From the NCBI GenBank assembly GCA_016938695.1, contig JAFGUC010000024.1, forward strand, positions 1 to 64,000: a stretch of DNA of 64,000 nucleotides. The letters run 5' to 3'. Both the position numbers and the translations under genes were made by a program. The notes beneath the pieces were generated by a model. It ran no database searches. It had not been told where the DNA came from and was given only the letters and a program-made list of their open reading frames with translations. Shown here one piece after another: positions 18,419-28,532 of this stretch (positions are counted from its first letter, which is position 1; each line of letters starts with the position of its first letter). The stretch is from Candidatus Woesearchaeota archaeon (lineage in GTDB: Archaea > Nanobdellota > Nanobdellia > Woesearchaeales > JAFGUC01).

Positions 18419-19979
18419 TAATAGTAACCTCATACACTAGATAATAATTTTTGATTCTGTTTAACTTAAATTTTGTTAGATTTATATTATCAACGTAATT
18501 ACTATATAATTTATGACTATCTTGTTCGAAAATGTATATTTGAGAGGCATTAGTAAAACAACTTGAAAGGATTGAATTTATTTCGAGTTCATGATTAGCG
18601 GGCGATATGGTGGTAGCTTTAACAAAGGCTTTATTTATAGTATCTGAAATAATAATATTTTTTATTAAATCATAATCTTTAACTTTGTAAAATTGAGTTT
18701 CCCATTTATCTGCCTCTTTTAATCCTTGGCTTAATGTGGAATTAACACTTAGAAATGAACAGAGTAATATTGTTATGATTAAAAATAGTTTAATATATCT
18801 TTTAGACAAGTATATTCTTGTTATTAGACAAGGCAAGAAAGTTATAGCAATAAACAAATAAATTGGTAGAAAATATCTAACGTAACTTGATAGTAGTCTC
18901 TTTCCATACGTGTAGTAATATGCTGAAGTTCCATAGAAAATAAATACACTAAGTGAAAGCAATAAAATAAACATTCTACTTTCTAGCATTTTTTCTTTTT
19001 TCTTAATAATTAGTCCTAGTGCAATAATTAAAAAAACGCTTTGAATAGGGGATAATACTTTGATTATGAATTGTGTGATATTTCTGACAGTGGCAGGAAT
19101 ATTAATTTCAAAAAGTCTATCTGTGAAGTATGTTATAATGTTGAATATTTTATTAACGGGCGAAATTTGTTCTATATGTTGTTTACTACTTAGATTATTA
19201 TCTTCTACATTATATCCTGTTGTGAACGGAGAATTGTATGCTAGAAAATTATATGTTCCAATTGTAAAAATAACTAACAACATAACTAATACAATAATTT
19301 TATACTGCTTTAGTATTTCAAGTACGACTACCTTGGCTTTAATCAGATAATAAATAAATATTATCAGATAAAAAAAAATAAATTCATATCTATAGATTAT
19401 TGAAATTCCTATAAAGAGAATGAACAAAAATAAATTTCCTTTTGTTCTATTTGTCCAATATTTATCGAAATAAAAATAGGATACGAACATAAAAAACATT
19501 GCACCGAAGTGACTGAAAAATGAAGACGACCAAAATAATAATGGTGGTATTGAAAATATAAAAACTCCAGTAATCATTGCAGTTATATGATTTTTAGTCT
19601 TCTTTTGTACATAAACAAAAACAAATAAGCATAATACTAAAAAATATATTAAATTAGTAATGAATGGGTTATTAAAAACTGCTAAAAAATATGCTGGGAA
19701 AATGTGAGTTCCGGCCATTTTAAGTGGTGCCCAAGTACTTGTATTGACTTGTGCCATTCCTGAAATATCTGATACATTCTGACTAACTGTTATCTGAAAA
19801 GTTCCACTATGAATATAGTTATTAATTGATCGATATATCCCTGAATCATCAGGATGAATTATATAGTTAAGTGGGTAATATTGCTTTATCATTAAAAGTA
19901 TAACTACTATGAAAAAGAACATACTAAGTGCCGTAATTAACGTTCTATTATTTTTAAGAAAATTCTTCACATGTCTCAA
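18396..19979 (-). CDS. Multi-span membrane protein, GT-C/PMT-like glycosyltransferase candidate
   Basis: 527 residues. One TM helix near residues 14-31 is followed by an external loop containing I-H-P-D-D-S-G-I-Y, then about 10 more TM helices and a soluble C-terminal tail. An acidic pair in the first external loop after TM1 is the hallmark of GT-C enzymes that use lipid-linked sugars. The gene overlaps both neighbours in the glycan operon (26 and 23 bases), indicating tight co-translation. A specific family was not recognised. Confidence 0.65.
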   Translation of the reverse strand: MRHVKNFLKNNRTLITALSMFFFIVVILLMIKQYYPLNYIIHPDDSGIYRSINNYIHSGTFQITVSQNVSDISGMAQVNTSTWAPLKMAGTHIFPAYFLAVFNNPFITNLIYFLVLCLFVFVYVQKKTKNHITAMITGVFIFSIPPLLFWSSSFFSHFGAMFFMFVSYFYFDKYWTNRTKGNLFLFILFIGISIIYRYEFIFFYLIIFIYYLIKAKVVVLEILKQYKIIVLVMLLVIFTIGTYNFLAYNSPFTTGYNVEDNNLSSKQHIEQISPVNKIFNIITYFTDRLFEINIPATVRNITQFIIKVLSPIQSVFLIIALGLIIKKKEKMLESRMFILLLSLSVFIFYGTSAYYYTYGKRLLSSYVRYFLPIYLFIAITFLPCLITRIYLSKRYIKLFLIITILLCSFLSVNSTLSQGLKEADKWETQFYKVKDYDLIKNIIISDTINKAFVKATTISPANHELEINSILSSCFTNASQIYIFEQDSHKLYSNYVDNINLTKFKLNRIKNYYLVYEVTINENITNS

Positions 19980-20982
19980 CTCTTATATTATTAATATTAA
20001 ATTTTTCCTTAAGTTTAACATTATATTCTTGCACACATTTTTTTATTAAATCAGTTTGATTACCATAGTTGAATAAGAATTGTTTAGTTAGTATGCCTTT
20101 TATACCATCAACATTACTTCCAATTACAGGGGTTCCTGCGGCCATTGCCTCAATAACTGTTATCCCAAAACCTTCAAAAATTGAAGGAACAATAACAAGT
20201 TCCATTTTATTATACCATTCATTTAACTTATTATCAGGTATAAATCCTAAAAATTTTACGTTATTTGTCAAATTATTTTTTGTAACAAATTTTTGTAAAG
20301 GTCTCATTAATTTTCCTTTTCCACCAATATATAATACTTTTTTAGAGTTTTTCTTTACAATATCTGGCATAGATTTAACTAAAAAATCAATCCCCTTTCT
20401 TTTGTCTAATCGACCAATATAAAACAAACTATTCGGAATCTTTTTAATATTCTTCATAGGATAGAATTGTTTAGTATCAACACCATTTGGTATTACAACA
20501 ATCTTATTCTTATTAATATTATATTTTTCAACTAAAATATTTTTGCTATCTCCTGATACGCAAATAATTTTATCAGCTAATTGATATGTTTTTTTCTCAA
20601 AAGGAATAAAAATTCGTTTCCAAAATTGAGATTTAATATAATGTGATTGTTGCCAATATGTGTGATGACATGTAGCAATAACTGGAATACTAACTCTTTT
20701 TAAGAAGAAAATGCCTCCTGGTCCACAATGAATATTTAATTTTGATAGTTGATATTTATGTATTAATTTTTCAGCATTTCTTTGGAAAAACAATCCGGTT
20801 GCAATATTTTTAAGCTTACTGTGAAATGAGGGTTTAATAATAACATGGTTTTTTAGTTTCTTATCTGATGGAGAAAAAACAATACAATATATTTTGCTAT
20901 TTTTGTAATATAAATCATAGATGTGTCTACCAATTCCACCAATAAATGGATAAAAGTCATCCGTAAAAATTCCAAGTTTCAA
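19954..20982 (-). CDS. Glycosyltransferase family 4 (GT-B)
   Basis: 342 residues. The N-terminus (F-T-D-D-F-Y-P-F-I-G-G-I-G-R-H) binds the acceptor side. N-G-V-D-T-K-Q-F, Y-I-G-R-L-D-K-R-K-G-I-D-F and P-S-I-F-E-G-F-G-I-T-V-I-E-A-M-A-A-G-T-P are classic GT4 donor-site motifs with the E-x7-E glutamates. It overlaps the upstream gene by four bases and the downstream one by 26. A cytoplasmic or membrane-associated sugar transferase in glycan assembly. Confidence 0.9.
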   Translation of the reverse strand: MKLGIFTDDFYPFIGGIGRHIYDLYYKNSKIYCIVFSPSDKKLKNHVIIKPSFHSKLKNIATGLFFQRNAEKLIHKYQLSKLNIHCGPGGIFFLKRVSIPVIATCHHTYWQQSHYIKSQFWKRIFIPFEKKTYQLADKIICVSGDSKNILVEKYNINKNKIVVIPNGVDTKQFYPMKNIKKIPNSLFYIGRLDKRKGIDFLVKSMPDIVKKNSKKVLYIGGKGKLMRPLQKFVTKNNLTNNVKFLGFIPDNKLNEWYNKMELVIVPSIFEGFGITVIEAMAAGTPVIGSNVDGIKGILTKQFLFNYGNQTDLIKKCVQEYNVKLKEKFNINNIRVETCEEFS

Positions 20983-22094
20983 AAAACATCACCTAAATAC
21001 TTCAACACAAGTTCATCCCAAGATAACTTTTTTTGAATTGAAGAAACATCTTTCTTCAATTTGGAATATAGTTTTTTATCAGATAATATCTTAACAATAT
21101 TTTTACTTAGAGTAACATAATCATTTGGTTTAATCAAACAAACATCACTAAAAACTAAATCCGGAAGACTTCCGGTTTTACTAACAATAAAAGGTATTTT
21201 ATACGGAATTATTTGTGATGCAACACCACTTGCAGCATCAAAATGTTTGTAAGGCATTAATATTAAATCAGATGCTTTGAAAATGTACTCTGTTTCAAAC
21301 GCAGGAATAAAATCTAATTTTAAAATTACTCTTGACGATAAATTATATTTATCAATAATTTTTTGATACTTACTCCAGTCTTCCCAACATTTTCCTGCAA
21401 TGAGAAGTTTAACTTTTTTGTCTTTAATTTGAGCTAAAGATTTAAGAGCAATATCAACACCTTTGTAATCTCTTATATTTCCAAAACATAATAGTATTTT
21501 ATCGTTTATATTCAAACCGAGTTTTTTACGTGCTTCAATTACAGAAATGTTACGTAAAGGATTTTCAATAAGTCCATGTGGAATTAAATTAATTTTCTTA
21601 GTAGAAACTATTTTTCGCAAGTCTTTGTATCCTTGTTCAGTATGAACAACATACTCATTAGCAAATCCATAAACAGAGTTATTTAACCAAATTTTCAATT
21701 TGCTTTTCTCATGTGGTTTAACATTATGAATAGTCATAATTACTTTCTTACCACGTAATCGGGATATTCCTAGAATAGTCCAATATAACGGAGCTAAAGG
21801 CCAACTCCACCATTGTGCATGTACAACAGGAGTCTTAATTCTAAAAGCTTCAGAAATCCATTGTATTGGATTATACCAATTAAGAACATTTTTTATTTTC
21901 AAATTTTTATTTTGCTTAACAAGAATAGCACTATTATCAGTAATTCCACCAGGATAAAGAAAAGAGGGATATATTTTATTAAAACCTAAAAAATCAATCT
22001 TGATATGTTTACTCAATGCTTTAACATATCCACTAGTATACGGACTAATTCCTTTTATTGGCGGCAAGCTACTAATAATAGTAATTGAATTCAT
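20979..22094 (-). CDS. Glycosyltransferase family 4 (GT-B)
   Basis: 371 residues. The N-terminus S-L-P-P-I-K-G-I-S-P-Y-T and the acceptor segment H-A-Q-W-W-S-W-P precede the donor domain with L-C-F-G-N-I-R-D-Y-K-G-V-D-I and M-P-Y-K-H-F-D-A-A-S-G. In this subgroup the second Glu of E-x7-E is replaced by a region rich in small residues. It belongs to the same operon, overlapping by four bases at each side. Confidence 0.85.
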   Translation of the reverse strand: MNSITIISSLPPIKGISPYTSGYVKALSKHIKIDFLGFNKIYPSFLYPGGITDNSAILVKQNKNLKIKNVLNWYNPIQWISEAFRIKTPVVHAQWWSWPLAPLYWTILGISRLRGKKVIMTIHNVKPHEKSKLKIWLNNSVYGFANEYVVHTEQGYKDLRKIVSTKKINLIPHGLIENPLRNISVIEARKKLGLNINDKILLCFGNIRDYKGVDIALKSLAQIKDKKVKLLIAGKCWEDWSKYQKIIDKYNLSSRVILKLDFIPAFETEYIFKASDLILMPYKHFDAASGVASQIIPYKIPFIVSKTGSLPDLVFSDVCLIKPNDYVTLSKNIVKILSDKKLYSKLKKDVSSIQKKLSWDELVLKYLGDVF

Positions 22095-23056
22095 TCCCGA
22101 TTCCTCACTTCAATCCTAGAAGGACCATATGCTTCACGTCTCTTAAAATACAAAATATCTTCAGTTAATTTTCTGTTCAAAGCGTTCAAATCAGCTAAAA
22201 TACCAATAGCAAATAGTAAACCAGCAAAAATAAATGAAACAGTACCAACAATCAAAGATTGAATCATACCTGCGCCACTAATAAATATATACCTAAACAA
22301 AAACCGCAAATACAAAAACAATCCAAAACCAAAAAATGGTGCACTCATTAAAAGAAACGTCTTAAACGGTTCATACATAACATAACACCGCAATAAATTA
22401 GCACCAGACTTCTTCATATGTTGAAACATATTCTTAAATAATCGAGAACGCCGAGTAGGAGCATTAGTAGTAATCAAAACATTCTTTATAGCCAATCCCT
22501 TCTTACCAGCTTGAATAATAGTATCAATACAATAACTAAACTTAGAAACAACATTAAGTTGCATCATAGCTTCTTTAGAATAAGCTCTAAATCCTGAAAC
22601 AGTATCACGAACATTAGTACCAGATAAATTTCTAACCGCAGCAGAACCAAGCCATTGGAAAAACTTCTTAACAATACCAAAATGCTTAACACGACCAGTT
22701 TGCCTATCACCAATAACAATATCCGCAGTACCATTAACAACAGGAGCAACTAAAGCAGGAATATACGATGAAGGATATTGATTATCTGCATCAGTATTAA
22801 CTAAAATATCAGCACCACGTCGAAGTGCTTCTTCCATTCCAGTTTTGAATGCAACACCAAGTCCTTTATTACCAACATAAGTTACAATATGACAACCATA
22901 CTTCTTAGCAACTTCAACAGTTCTGTCAGTTGAACCATCATCAACAATTTGAACCTCAATTTTTGAAACACCTAAAATTTTCTTAGGTAACGTCGATAAA
23001 ACTAATGGTAAAGTTTTCTCCTCATTATAACATGGAATTTGTATAACTAATTTCAT
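22091..23056 (-). CDS. Glycosyltransferase family 2, dolichol-phosphate sugar synthase-like, with C-terminal TM helices
   Basis: 321 residues. GT2 motifs are I-P-C-Y-N-E-E-K-T, I-V-D-D-G-S-T-D (nucleotide binding) and N-T-D-A-D-N-Q-Y (DxD-type metal site). Two or three hydrophobic helices follow after residue 230, as in membrane-bound polyprenyl-phosphate hexose synthases (DPM1/DpgS/AglD group). It would load a sugar onto dolichol phosphate as donor for the GT-C enzymes in the same operon. It overlaps the next gene by four bases. Confidence 0.88.
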   Translation of the reverse strand: MKLVIQIPCYNEEKTLPLVLSTLPKKILGVSKIEVQIVDDGSTDRTVEVAKKYGCHIVTYVGNKGLGVAFKTGMEEALRRGADILVNTDADNQYPSSYIPALVAPVVNGTADIVIGDRQTGRVKHFGIVKKFFQWLGSAAVRNLSGTNVRDTVSGFRAYSKEAMMQLNVVSKFSYCIDTIIQAGKKGLAIKNVLITTNAPTRRSRLFKNMFQHMKKSGANLLRCYVMYEPFKTFLLMSAPFFGFGLFLYLRFLFRYIFISGAGMIQSLIVGTVSFIFAGLLFAIGILADLNALNRKLTEDILYFKRREAYGPSRIEVRNRE

Positions 23057-23058
23057 TT

Positions 23059-24348
23059 TTATCTACCTATACTCTTATAATGAAATCCTAAAGATTTCAT
23101 TAGTGAAGGATCATACATATTTCGCCCATCAAGTAAACAATTACCTTTCATCAAAGATTTAACCTTAGCTAAATCAACACCCTTAAACACAGACCAATCA
23201 GTTAATACTAACAAAGCATCAACATCTGCGACAGCCTCATAAGGATTCTTAGCGTAAGTAATAAAATCAAAATATCGTTTAAAATTATCCATTGCAATAG
23301 GGTCAAATACAACTACAGAAGCACCCAAATCAACTAATCTATTAACAATAGAAATTGCAGGTGCTTCTCTAATATCGTCAGTGTTAGGTTTAAACGCTAA
23401 ACCCCAAATACCAATCTTAGAGTTAGACAAATCTAAACATTCTTTCAATGCTGGTAAAAAAAATATCTTCTGTCTATCATTAACATCTTCAACAGATTCT
23501 AATAATCTATAAGAACAATTATTATGTTTCATAGTTTGAATTAAAGCTTGAACGTCTTTAGGAAAACAACTTCCTCCATAGCCAATACCTGCTGATAAAA
23601 ACTTTGGACCAATTCTTTCATCAAGTCCCATACCAAGAGCGATTTTATTAATGTCAGCTCCAACAGCAGAAGCCAAATGACTAAGTTCATTCATGAAACT
23701 AATTCTAGTCGCAAGCATAGCATTAGATGCATACTTAATTAATTCAGAACTTTTAACATCAACAATAAGTAATGGGTTTTCAATTGAAGTAATTGGCGCA
23801 TATAATTCCTTCATAATTTCAGTTGCTTTAGAACTAGAAGTTCCAATAACAACTCTATCAGGATTCATAAAATCCTTAACAGCAGCACCTTCTTTCAAAA
23901 ACTCAGGATTTGATACAACATCAAATTCTAAATCAGAAATAGAAGAAATTATTTCTTTAACAAGATCAGCAGTTCCAACTGGAACAGTACTTTTATTTAC
24001 AATTACTTTATATCCATTAAGATAAGTTCCAATATCTTTAGCAACTTGTCTAACAAAACGCAAATCCGCTTCATGATTTTGACCCATTGGAGTTCCAACA
24101 GCAATGAAAATAACATCAGATGACGAAATTGCATATTTTTTATCAGTTGTAAATTCAATTGACCCAGAAGCAATATTTCTTTTAAGCATAGATTCTAAAC
24201 CAGGCTCATAAATAGGAACAACACCAGAGTTTAATTTAGCAATTTTCTCAGAATCAACATCTAAGCAGATAACATTATTTCCTAAATCCGCAAAACAAGT
24301 ACCAGCAACTAAACCAACATAACCAGTACCAATAACAGTAACTTTCAT
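23059..24348 (-). CDS. UDP-glucose/GDP-mannose-type nucleotide-sugar 6-dehydrogenase
   Basis: 429 residues. An N-terminal Rossmann motif (V-I-G-T-G-Y-V-G-L) binds NAD. The catalytic cysteine is C261 in G-Y-G-G-S-C-F-P-K-D. The C-terminal UDP-binding domain shows W-G-L-A-F-K-P-N-T-D-D-I-R-E-A-P. The length and motifs fit the UDP-glucose dehydrogenase (AglM/Ugd) family making UDP-glucuronate; GDP-mannose dehydrogenase is the alternative. It feeds the glycan locus with uronic acid. Four-base overlap with the upstream gene. Confidence 0.92.
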   Translation of the reverse strand: MKVTVIGTGYVGLVAGTCFADLGNNVICLDVDSEKIAKLNSGVVPIYEPGLESMLKRNIASGSIEFTTDKKYAISSSDVIFIAVGTPMGQNHEADLRFVRQVAKDIGTYLNGYKVIVNKSTVPVGTADLVKEIISSISDLEFDVVSNPEFLKEGAAVKDFMNPDRVVIGTSSSKATEIMKELYAPITSIENPLLIVDVKSSELIKYASNAMLATRISFMNELSHLASAVGADINKIALGMGLDERIGPKFLSAGIGYGGSCFPKDVQALIQTMKHNNCSYRLLESVEDVNDRQKIFFLPALKECLDLSNSKIGIWGLAFKPNTDDIREAPAISIVNRLVDLGASVVVFDPIAMDNFKRYFDFITYAKNPYEAVADVDALLVLTDWSVFKGVDLAKVKSLMKGNCLLDGRNMYDPSLMKSLGFHYKSIGR

Positions 24349-25253
24349 TTTCGACTAAACCTCTTTTTAACTTTTTCAACAATATCATACTTCAAAAAAA
24401 CAAGACAAAGAACAATCACAACAAAAATTTCAATAAAAACATTTAGTGAATTAATCTTCATCCCAATTAAATTCAAATAAAATGTTAATAACGGAATAAC
24501 GGATATTGACAAAGCAAATCCTAAAGCAATTCTCTCAAGAGAATCTAATTCTTTAAAGAAAAGATAAGTCATAATAAAACCAGGAATAAACAAAACATAA
24601 ACAGAACCAAATACAATTCTAAATGCAGATAGTCCAATAAAGAATGATAAAACAATAGATAAAATAAACAAACCAATAAGTGTAATGATTCCAACCTTTT
24701 TTGAAAGTTTAAAATCCAATTCTTCTTCAGAATCCGAATCATAAATCAAATAACCAACTAAAACAATTAAAGCACCAGAAATTAATGAGATAACATAAGA
24801 CAACCAACCAAGAGAATTAGTCTTAACAAAAACCAAAACACAACCAACAATACCTAAGACCCAAATTAATAAGTAATCTTTCAAAGCAGGTTTAACTTCC
24901 TTAACTTTCTTCTCAGTTGCTAAAGCAGCAATAACACCAGTTAAGCAAACAGCAACAAGTAAATAATTAGTATTAAGTAATTTAAAAATTCCAAACTCTT
25001 GAAGCAATAATAACACTAAATACAAAACAAGTAAATAATTAAAACCAATTTTATTAATCTCAAAAAAAGATTTATACTTCTTATTCCATTTAGTAATATA
25101 CGAACGAACATCCTTTGAAAAGACTGCAAAAAAAACAATCCACAAAACAACAAGACCAAAATAGACATACGACATCTCAATAAAATCAAAGAATCGTAAA
25201 CCTAGACTAAACAACGACAAAAATATCAATGTCCAAAATGCAGTCTTAATCAT
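24345..25253 (-). CDS. DUF1616-like membrane protein
   Basis: 302 residues with about eight TM helices. The C-terminal part (F-I-P-G-F, then L-D-S-L-E-R-I-A-L-G-F-A-L-S and a final hydrophobic block) matches the DUF1616 pattern found in archaeal envelope and glycan gene clusters. Biochemical role unknown. It sits between a secreted protein and the sugar dehydrogenase and overlaps both coding regions by 4-8 bases. Confidence 0.65.
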   Translation of the reverse strand: MIKTAFWTLIFLSLFSLGLRFFDFIEMSYVYFGLVVLWIVFFAVFSKDVRSYITKWNKKYKSFFEINKIGFNYLLVLYLVLLLLQEFGIFKLLNTNYLLVAVCLTGVIAALATEKKVKEVKPALKDYLLIWVLGIVGCVLVFVKTNSLGWLSYVISLISGALIVLVGYLIYDSDSEEELDFKLSKKVGIITLIGLFILSIVLSFFIGLSAFRIVFGSVYVLFIPGFIMTYLFFKELDSLERIALGFALSISVIPLLTFYLNLIGMKINSLNVFIEIFVVIVLCLVFLKYDIVEKVKKRFSRK

Positions 25254-26589
25254 TAAATTTCACCGATATTGACGAAACAGGAATAGTCAAATTAGCATTT
25301 GTATCCAAGTGTGTAGCTTTCAATATCAAAGATAAAGAATCATCATAAAACAAATTATCATTATAAATTCTAACAGTTGCAGTTTTCCATTCGTCACCTT
25401 CAACGAAATAGTTTAAAACAACATTGTCAACAGGCAAATTACTTTTATTCAATGAGTCAATATCTACAGTTTCATATTCAAAAGGGTTAAATAAATTCTT
25501 CTCTAGACTAAAGAGTGAAGACGTTTGAATAATTATATCTCCTTTTGGGATAACTAACTCTCCAGAACCAAAGTAAGGATAGTCAACCTTGACGGAATAA
25601 ATAGATATGGTTTCATTATTAATCTTCAGATTTTGTTTAGCATCATTGTGCCAAGTAACAAAATTATACCTACCTTCAGACAAATAAACTGAAACAGGTT
25701 CTAAAAAATGAACATTACCAACAAAATCAACCTTCTCTTGATTAATCTTCAAATTATACAAAGAACTATCCGAACCAACATTCGAAAATTCCAAATAATA
25801 CAATCCAAGATCCAAACCATCAAAAGAAAAACTATGATTAGATTCTTCAGTCAAATGAGAAGTATCATTAACACCTAAATCAGAAACATTATACGTACCA
25901 ATAACTGAACCACTAAAATCCTTCAAAGTAATAGTATAATTGTCATAACCATTATACCAATTCAAATCAGACTTAGTAAAAAAACCACTAATAGATTTAT
26001 AGCCATATATCAATAATTTAAATCCGCCTCTAATAGTAGAATTCAATTCAAAGCTACCAACACTATAATCTAAATTCTTTAAAGATGTTAAAACAGAATT
26101 ATCAACACCAATTAAAGACGAGTTACCACGACTATAATAATAAAGACCATCATCAACTGTCAAATTATAAGACGATAAATTCAAATCCTTATCATAAATC
26201 TTAGACCAAGAGTAATCCCAATTATGACCATTTTTCGCACCAATAAAAAAAGTACCATGTAAAGGAAAATCATCCCTAAATGTTACAGTAACATCTAGAG
26301 ACGAAAAATGAGTAGGAACAGGAACTGAAGTATAAACCAATGAAGATAAAAGCGATCTATAAGTAACAAGTTCTCCATCTAAATACAAAGCTTCTTTCGA
26401 AGAAACACGATTAGAAGGATTCAAAGCAGAAAGTGAAGATTTCTCATCAACAGAACCAACATCCAAATAATAGTTCATCGACATAAATTTAGACGTATTA
26501 TAATAACTAACACCAATAACTAGTAATAGCACAAGTGTAGCTATCAAGAACCCATAAATTCTATGATTTGAAGTTTTTTTCTTAGCCAT
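25246..26589 (-). CDS. Membrane-anchored extracellular protein of unknown function
   Basis: 447 residues. A Lys-rich start (AKKKTSNHR) and one TM helix (about 12-29) act as an N-terminal signal anchor; the rest is extracytoplasmic, beta-rich and sequon-rich. Repeated Y-x-L-E-F/Y-N-F segments look like carbohydrate-binding or jelly-roll-type beta domains, but I recognise no family. It is co-transcribed with DUF1616 and GT-C-like genes, so a role in surface glycan assembly or attachment is plausible. Confidence 0.6.
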   Translation of the reverse strand: MAKKKTSNHRIYGFLIATLVLLLVIGVSYYNTSKFMSMNYYLDVGSVDEKSSLSALNPSNRVSSKEALYLDGELVTYRSLLSSLVYTSVPVPTHFSSLDVTVTFRDDFPLHGTFFIGAKNGHNWDYSWSKIYDKDLNLSSYNLTVDDGLYYYSRGNSSLIGVDNSVLTSLKNLDYSVGSFELNSTIRGGFKLLIYGYKSISGFFTKSDLNWYNGYDNYTITLKDFSGSVIGTYNVSDLGVNDTSHLTEESNHSFSFDGLDLGLYYLEFSNVGSDSSLYNLKINQEKVDFVGNVHFLEPVSVYLSEGRYNFVTWHNDAKQNLKINNETISIYSVKVDYPYFGSGELVIPKGDIIIQTSSLFSLEKNLFNPFEYETVDIDSLNKSNLPVDNVVLNYFVEGDEWKTATVRIYNDNLFYDDSLSLILKATHLDTNANLTIPVSSISVKFND

Positions 26590-26626
26590 AAGCTAAAATA
26601 ATAATTACCCCTATATAAATGTTTTG

Positions 26627-27922
26627 TTACTGGGTAGTTACTAAATCAACCCCTCCCGTATAAATAGAATATACCGGCTCTACAAAGTCTATAGACCCAT
26701 TCCAAAACATTAACCAAGAATTTCTATCAAAAGGATTATTATCAAACATACCCGGAGCATACACGGTTGCAGAAGAATACCCCTTAACCCATGTAGCATA
26801 AGTAGGAGTTGTTACAACAACTCCTTCCAGAGAAGAAATAAAATCAAATTCAGACGAAGTAATTAGTGCATGATCGCCAATTAAACCAGAATAAAAATTA
26901 ACACCAGAAACAATCAACAAATAGCCAAACAAAGCAAGACCTAACTTACGATTATTGCCTATAATATAATATATACCAATAGCTGCAAAAATCAACATAA
27001 AAAAATCAAGATAAATAATAAACCGATTAAAGAAAAACAACTCAAATACAACAGTAATAAAAGTAAACAACAAGCCAACAACCAGTAGAGATCGTTTATA
27101 GAACGCACCAATTAATACAAATGGAATATACATAAGAGAATAATATACATACGTTGAAAGATTAAAAAACGTACCAGAACCAGAAGACCCTAAAGAAGTA
27201 ACATACCCCATGAAAGGACCCAAACAAAACTCAGGAATTCTATCAATATTAAACAACAACATAAGTAAAATAATCAAAATCCCATCAACAAACACAACTT
27301 TACGACGATGATACAAGAAATAAGCAACATAAATAACACCAAAAATCAAAGCAGCAGGCCTATGAATTCCTCCCAATAACCCACCAAACAACACAGTAAG
27401 TATTCTTGAATCTTTTTTCAACAAAAAATACAATGCAGCAAGTAATAGTATCATTCCTAGAATATTCTTAATATAATTCCACCAGAATACCTTATACATA
27501 GTATATGATACAGAATAAAGCAATGCAGACAAAACTCCAACAGAATTATTAAACATTTTAGACAAGAAGTAATAGAATGCATAACATAAACCAACAGATA
27601 AAATAACAATGCCCCACTTAACAACATTAGCCGAACCAAAAATCAATGAAAAAAACGAACCTAAAAGTGAAAACAGCAATGGAAATACCGATTTAACCCA
27701 ATTCTCCGCAAAAGGATGATCAAAAACAAACTTATACCATCCCGGATCATACCCTAAAGGCACAGGACTAAAGAAATACCAATAAATTCTAGTAAATAAA
27801 GTAACAACAAGAGCAACAATAACCAGCCAAGAAGGTATAGAAACGTGAGAAAAAGACTTATCTCGCATAATAAACCACAAAACAAGTCCCATCAAAGCAA
27901 CAGCAAATAATATATAATACAT
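26627..27922 (-). CDS. Multi-span membrane protein, GT-C/oligosaccharyltransferase-like
   Basis: 431 residues from ATG 27922 (an in-frame TTG lies nine bases earlier). About 11 TM helices. The first external loop carries P-L-G-Y-D-P-G-W-Y, an Asp motif in the position used by GT-C enzymes such as AglB/Stt3 and PMT. The external C-terminal part is short, unlike full AglB, so it is more likely a lipid-linked-sugar glycosyltransferase or a chain-length/ligase protein. First gene of the minus-strand glycan operon. Confidence 0.6.
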   Translation of the reverse strand: MYYILFAVALMGLVLWFIMRDKSFSHVSIPSWLVIVALVVTLFTRIYWYFFSPVPLGYDPGWYKFVFDHPFAENWVKSVFPLLFSLLGSFFSLIFGSANVVKWGIVILSVGLCYAFYYFLSKMFNNSVGVLSALLYSVSYTMYKVFWWNYIKNILGMILLLAALYFLLKKDSRILTVLFGGLLGGIHRPAALIFGVIYVAYFLYHRRKVVFVDGILIILLMLLFNIDRIPEFCLGPFMGYVTSLGSSGSGTFFNLSTYVYYSLMYIPFVLIGAFYKRSLLVVGLLFTFITVVFELFFFNRFIIYLDFFMLIFAAIGIYYIIGNNRKLGLALFGYLLIVSGVNFYSGLIGDHALITSSEFDFISSLEGVVVTTPTYATWVKGYSSATVYAPGMFDNNPFDRNSWLMFWNGSIDFVEPVYSIYTGGVDLVTTQ

Positions 27923-27953
27923 AAAGAACAAATACTTTATTTAATATATAAAA

Positions 27954-28532
27954 CTAGTTTTCTTTGAAACTCAAATTACTATCATTATTGACTAAAGCAA
28001 TAAGTGTAGCACCAGACAAAGGTTCAGTAGAATACAAAAGTTCTAGAATTTTCTCAGTTGCTTTATTATGAGATTCACTAACTGCCTCACTCACTGTTTT
28101 ACCTTTTGCTATTTTAGTAACAATTACGTTCGCACAGTTTAATACTGGTTCTGCAGTCTTGTCTTTATCTGGAGTACATTCATGAAAATGATCTCTGGGA
28201 ATAATAAACTCCTTTTTGTATCCAATATATGCTTTAGATGAATTCTTAAGTTTAACAAAAGAGTTACATGCTTTAGCATAAACAATTGAGTTTAACAGAA
28301 TTTTCGAATTAGATAAATCAATTAATGTTTCTTTTTCACCTTGCAAGGTGCTAACAGAACCATGACCTTCAAACACTATAAATCTTGGTTTATGTTTTGA
28401 AATTCTTTTTTCAACATCTGCACGAGAAGGATTAACAACATCAACACAATCAAAATTTTTCATTATTCTACTTGAGTATTTGTACATGTAGTATGTAGCC
28501 AAATCGTAATTGTGTCTTATAGAAAGAATCAT
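27954..28532 (-). CDS. Minimal CHAT/gingipain-like (clan CD) cysteine peptidase
   Basis: 192 residues, no signal peptide. The strand F-I-V-F-E-G-H-G-S provides the catalytic His (H57) and the strand S-I-V-Y-A-K-A-C-N-S provides Cys (C89). The 32-residue spacing is close to that of gingipains (family C25) and fits CHAT domains. After the dyad come A-Y-I-G-Y and a helix with G-K-T-V-S-E-A-V, as in CHAT/C25 folds. It is intracellular and lacks the usual repeat or sensor domains. It is the third gene of a tight operon with two small proteins (ATGA overlaps). Such peptidases act as effectors or processing enzymes in signalling and conflict systems; the role here is inference. Confidence 0.65.
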   Translation of the reverse strand: MILSIRHNYDLATYYMYKYSSRIMKNFDCVDVVNPSRADVEKRISKHKPRFIVFEGHGSVSTLQGEKETLIDLSNSKILLNSIVYAKACNSFVKLKNSSKAYIGYKKEFIIPRDHFHECTPDKDKTAEPVLNCANVIVTKIAKGKTVSEAVSESHNKATEKILELLYSTEPLSGATLIALVNNDSNLSFKEN

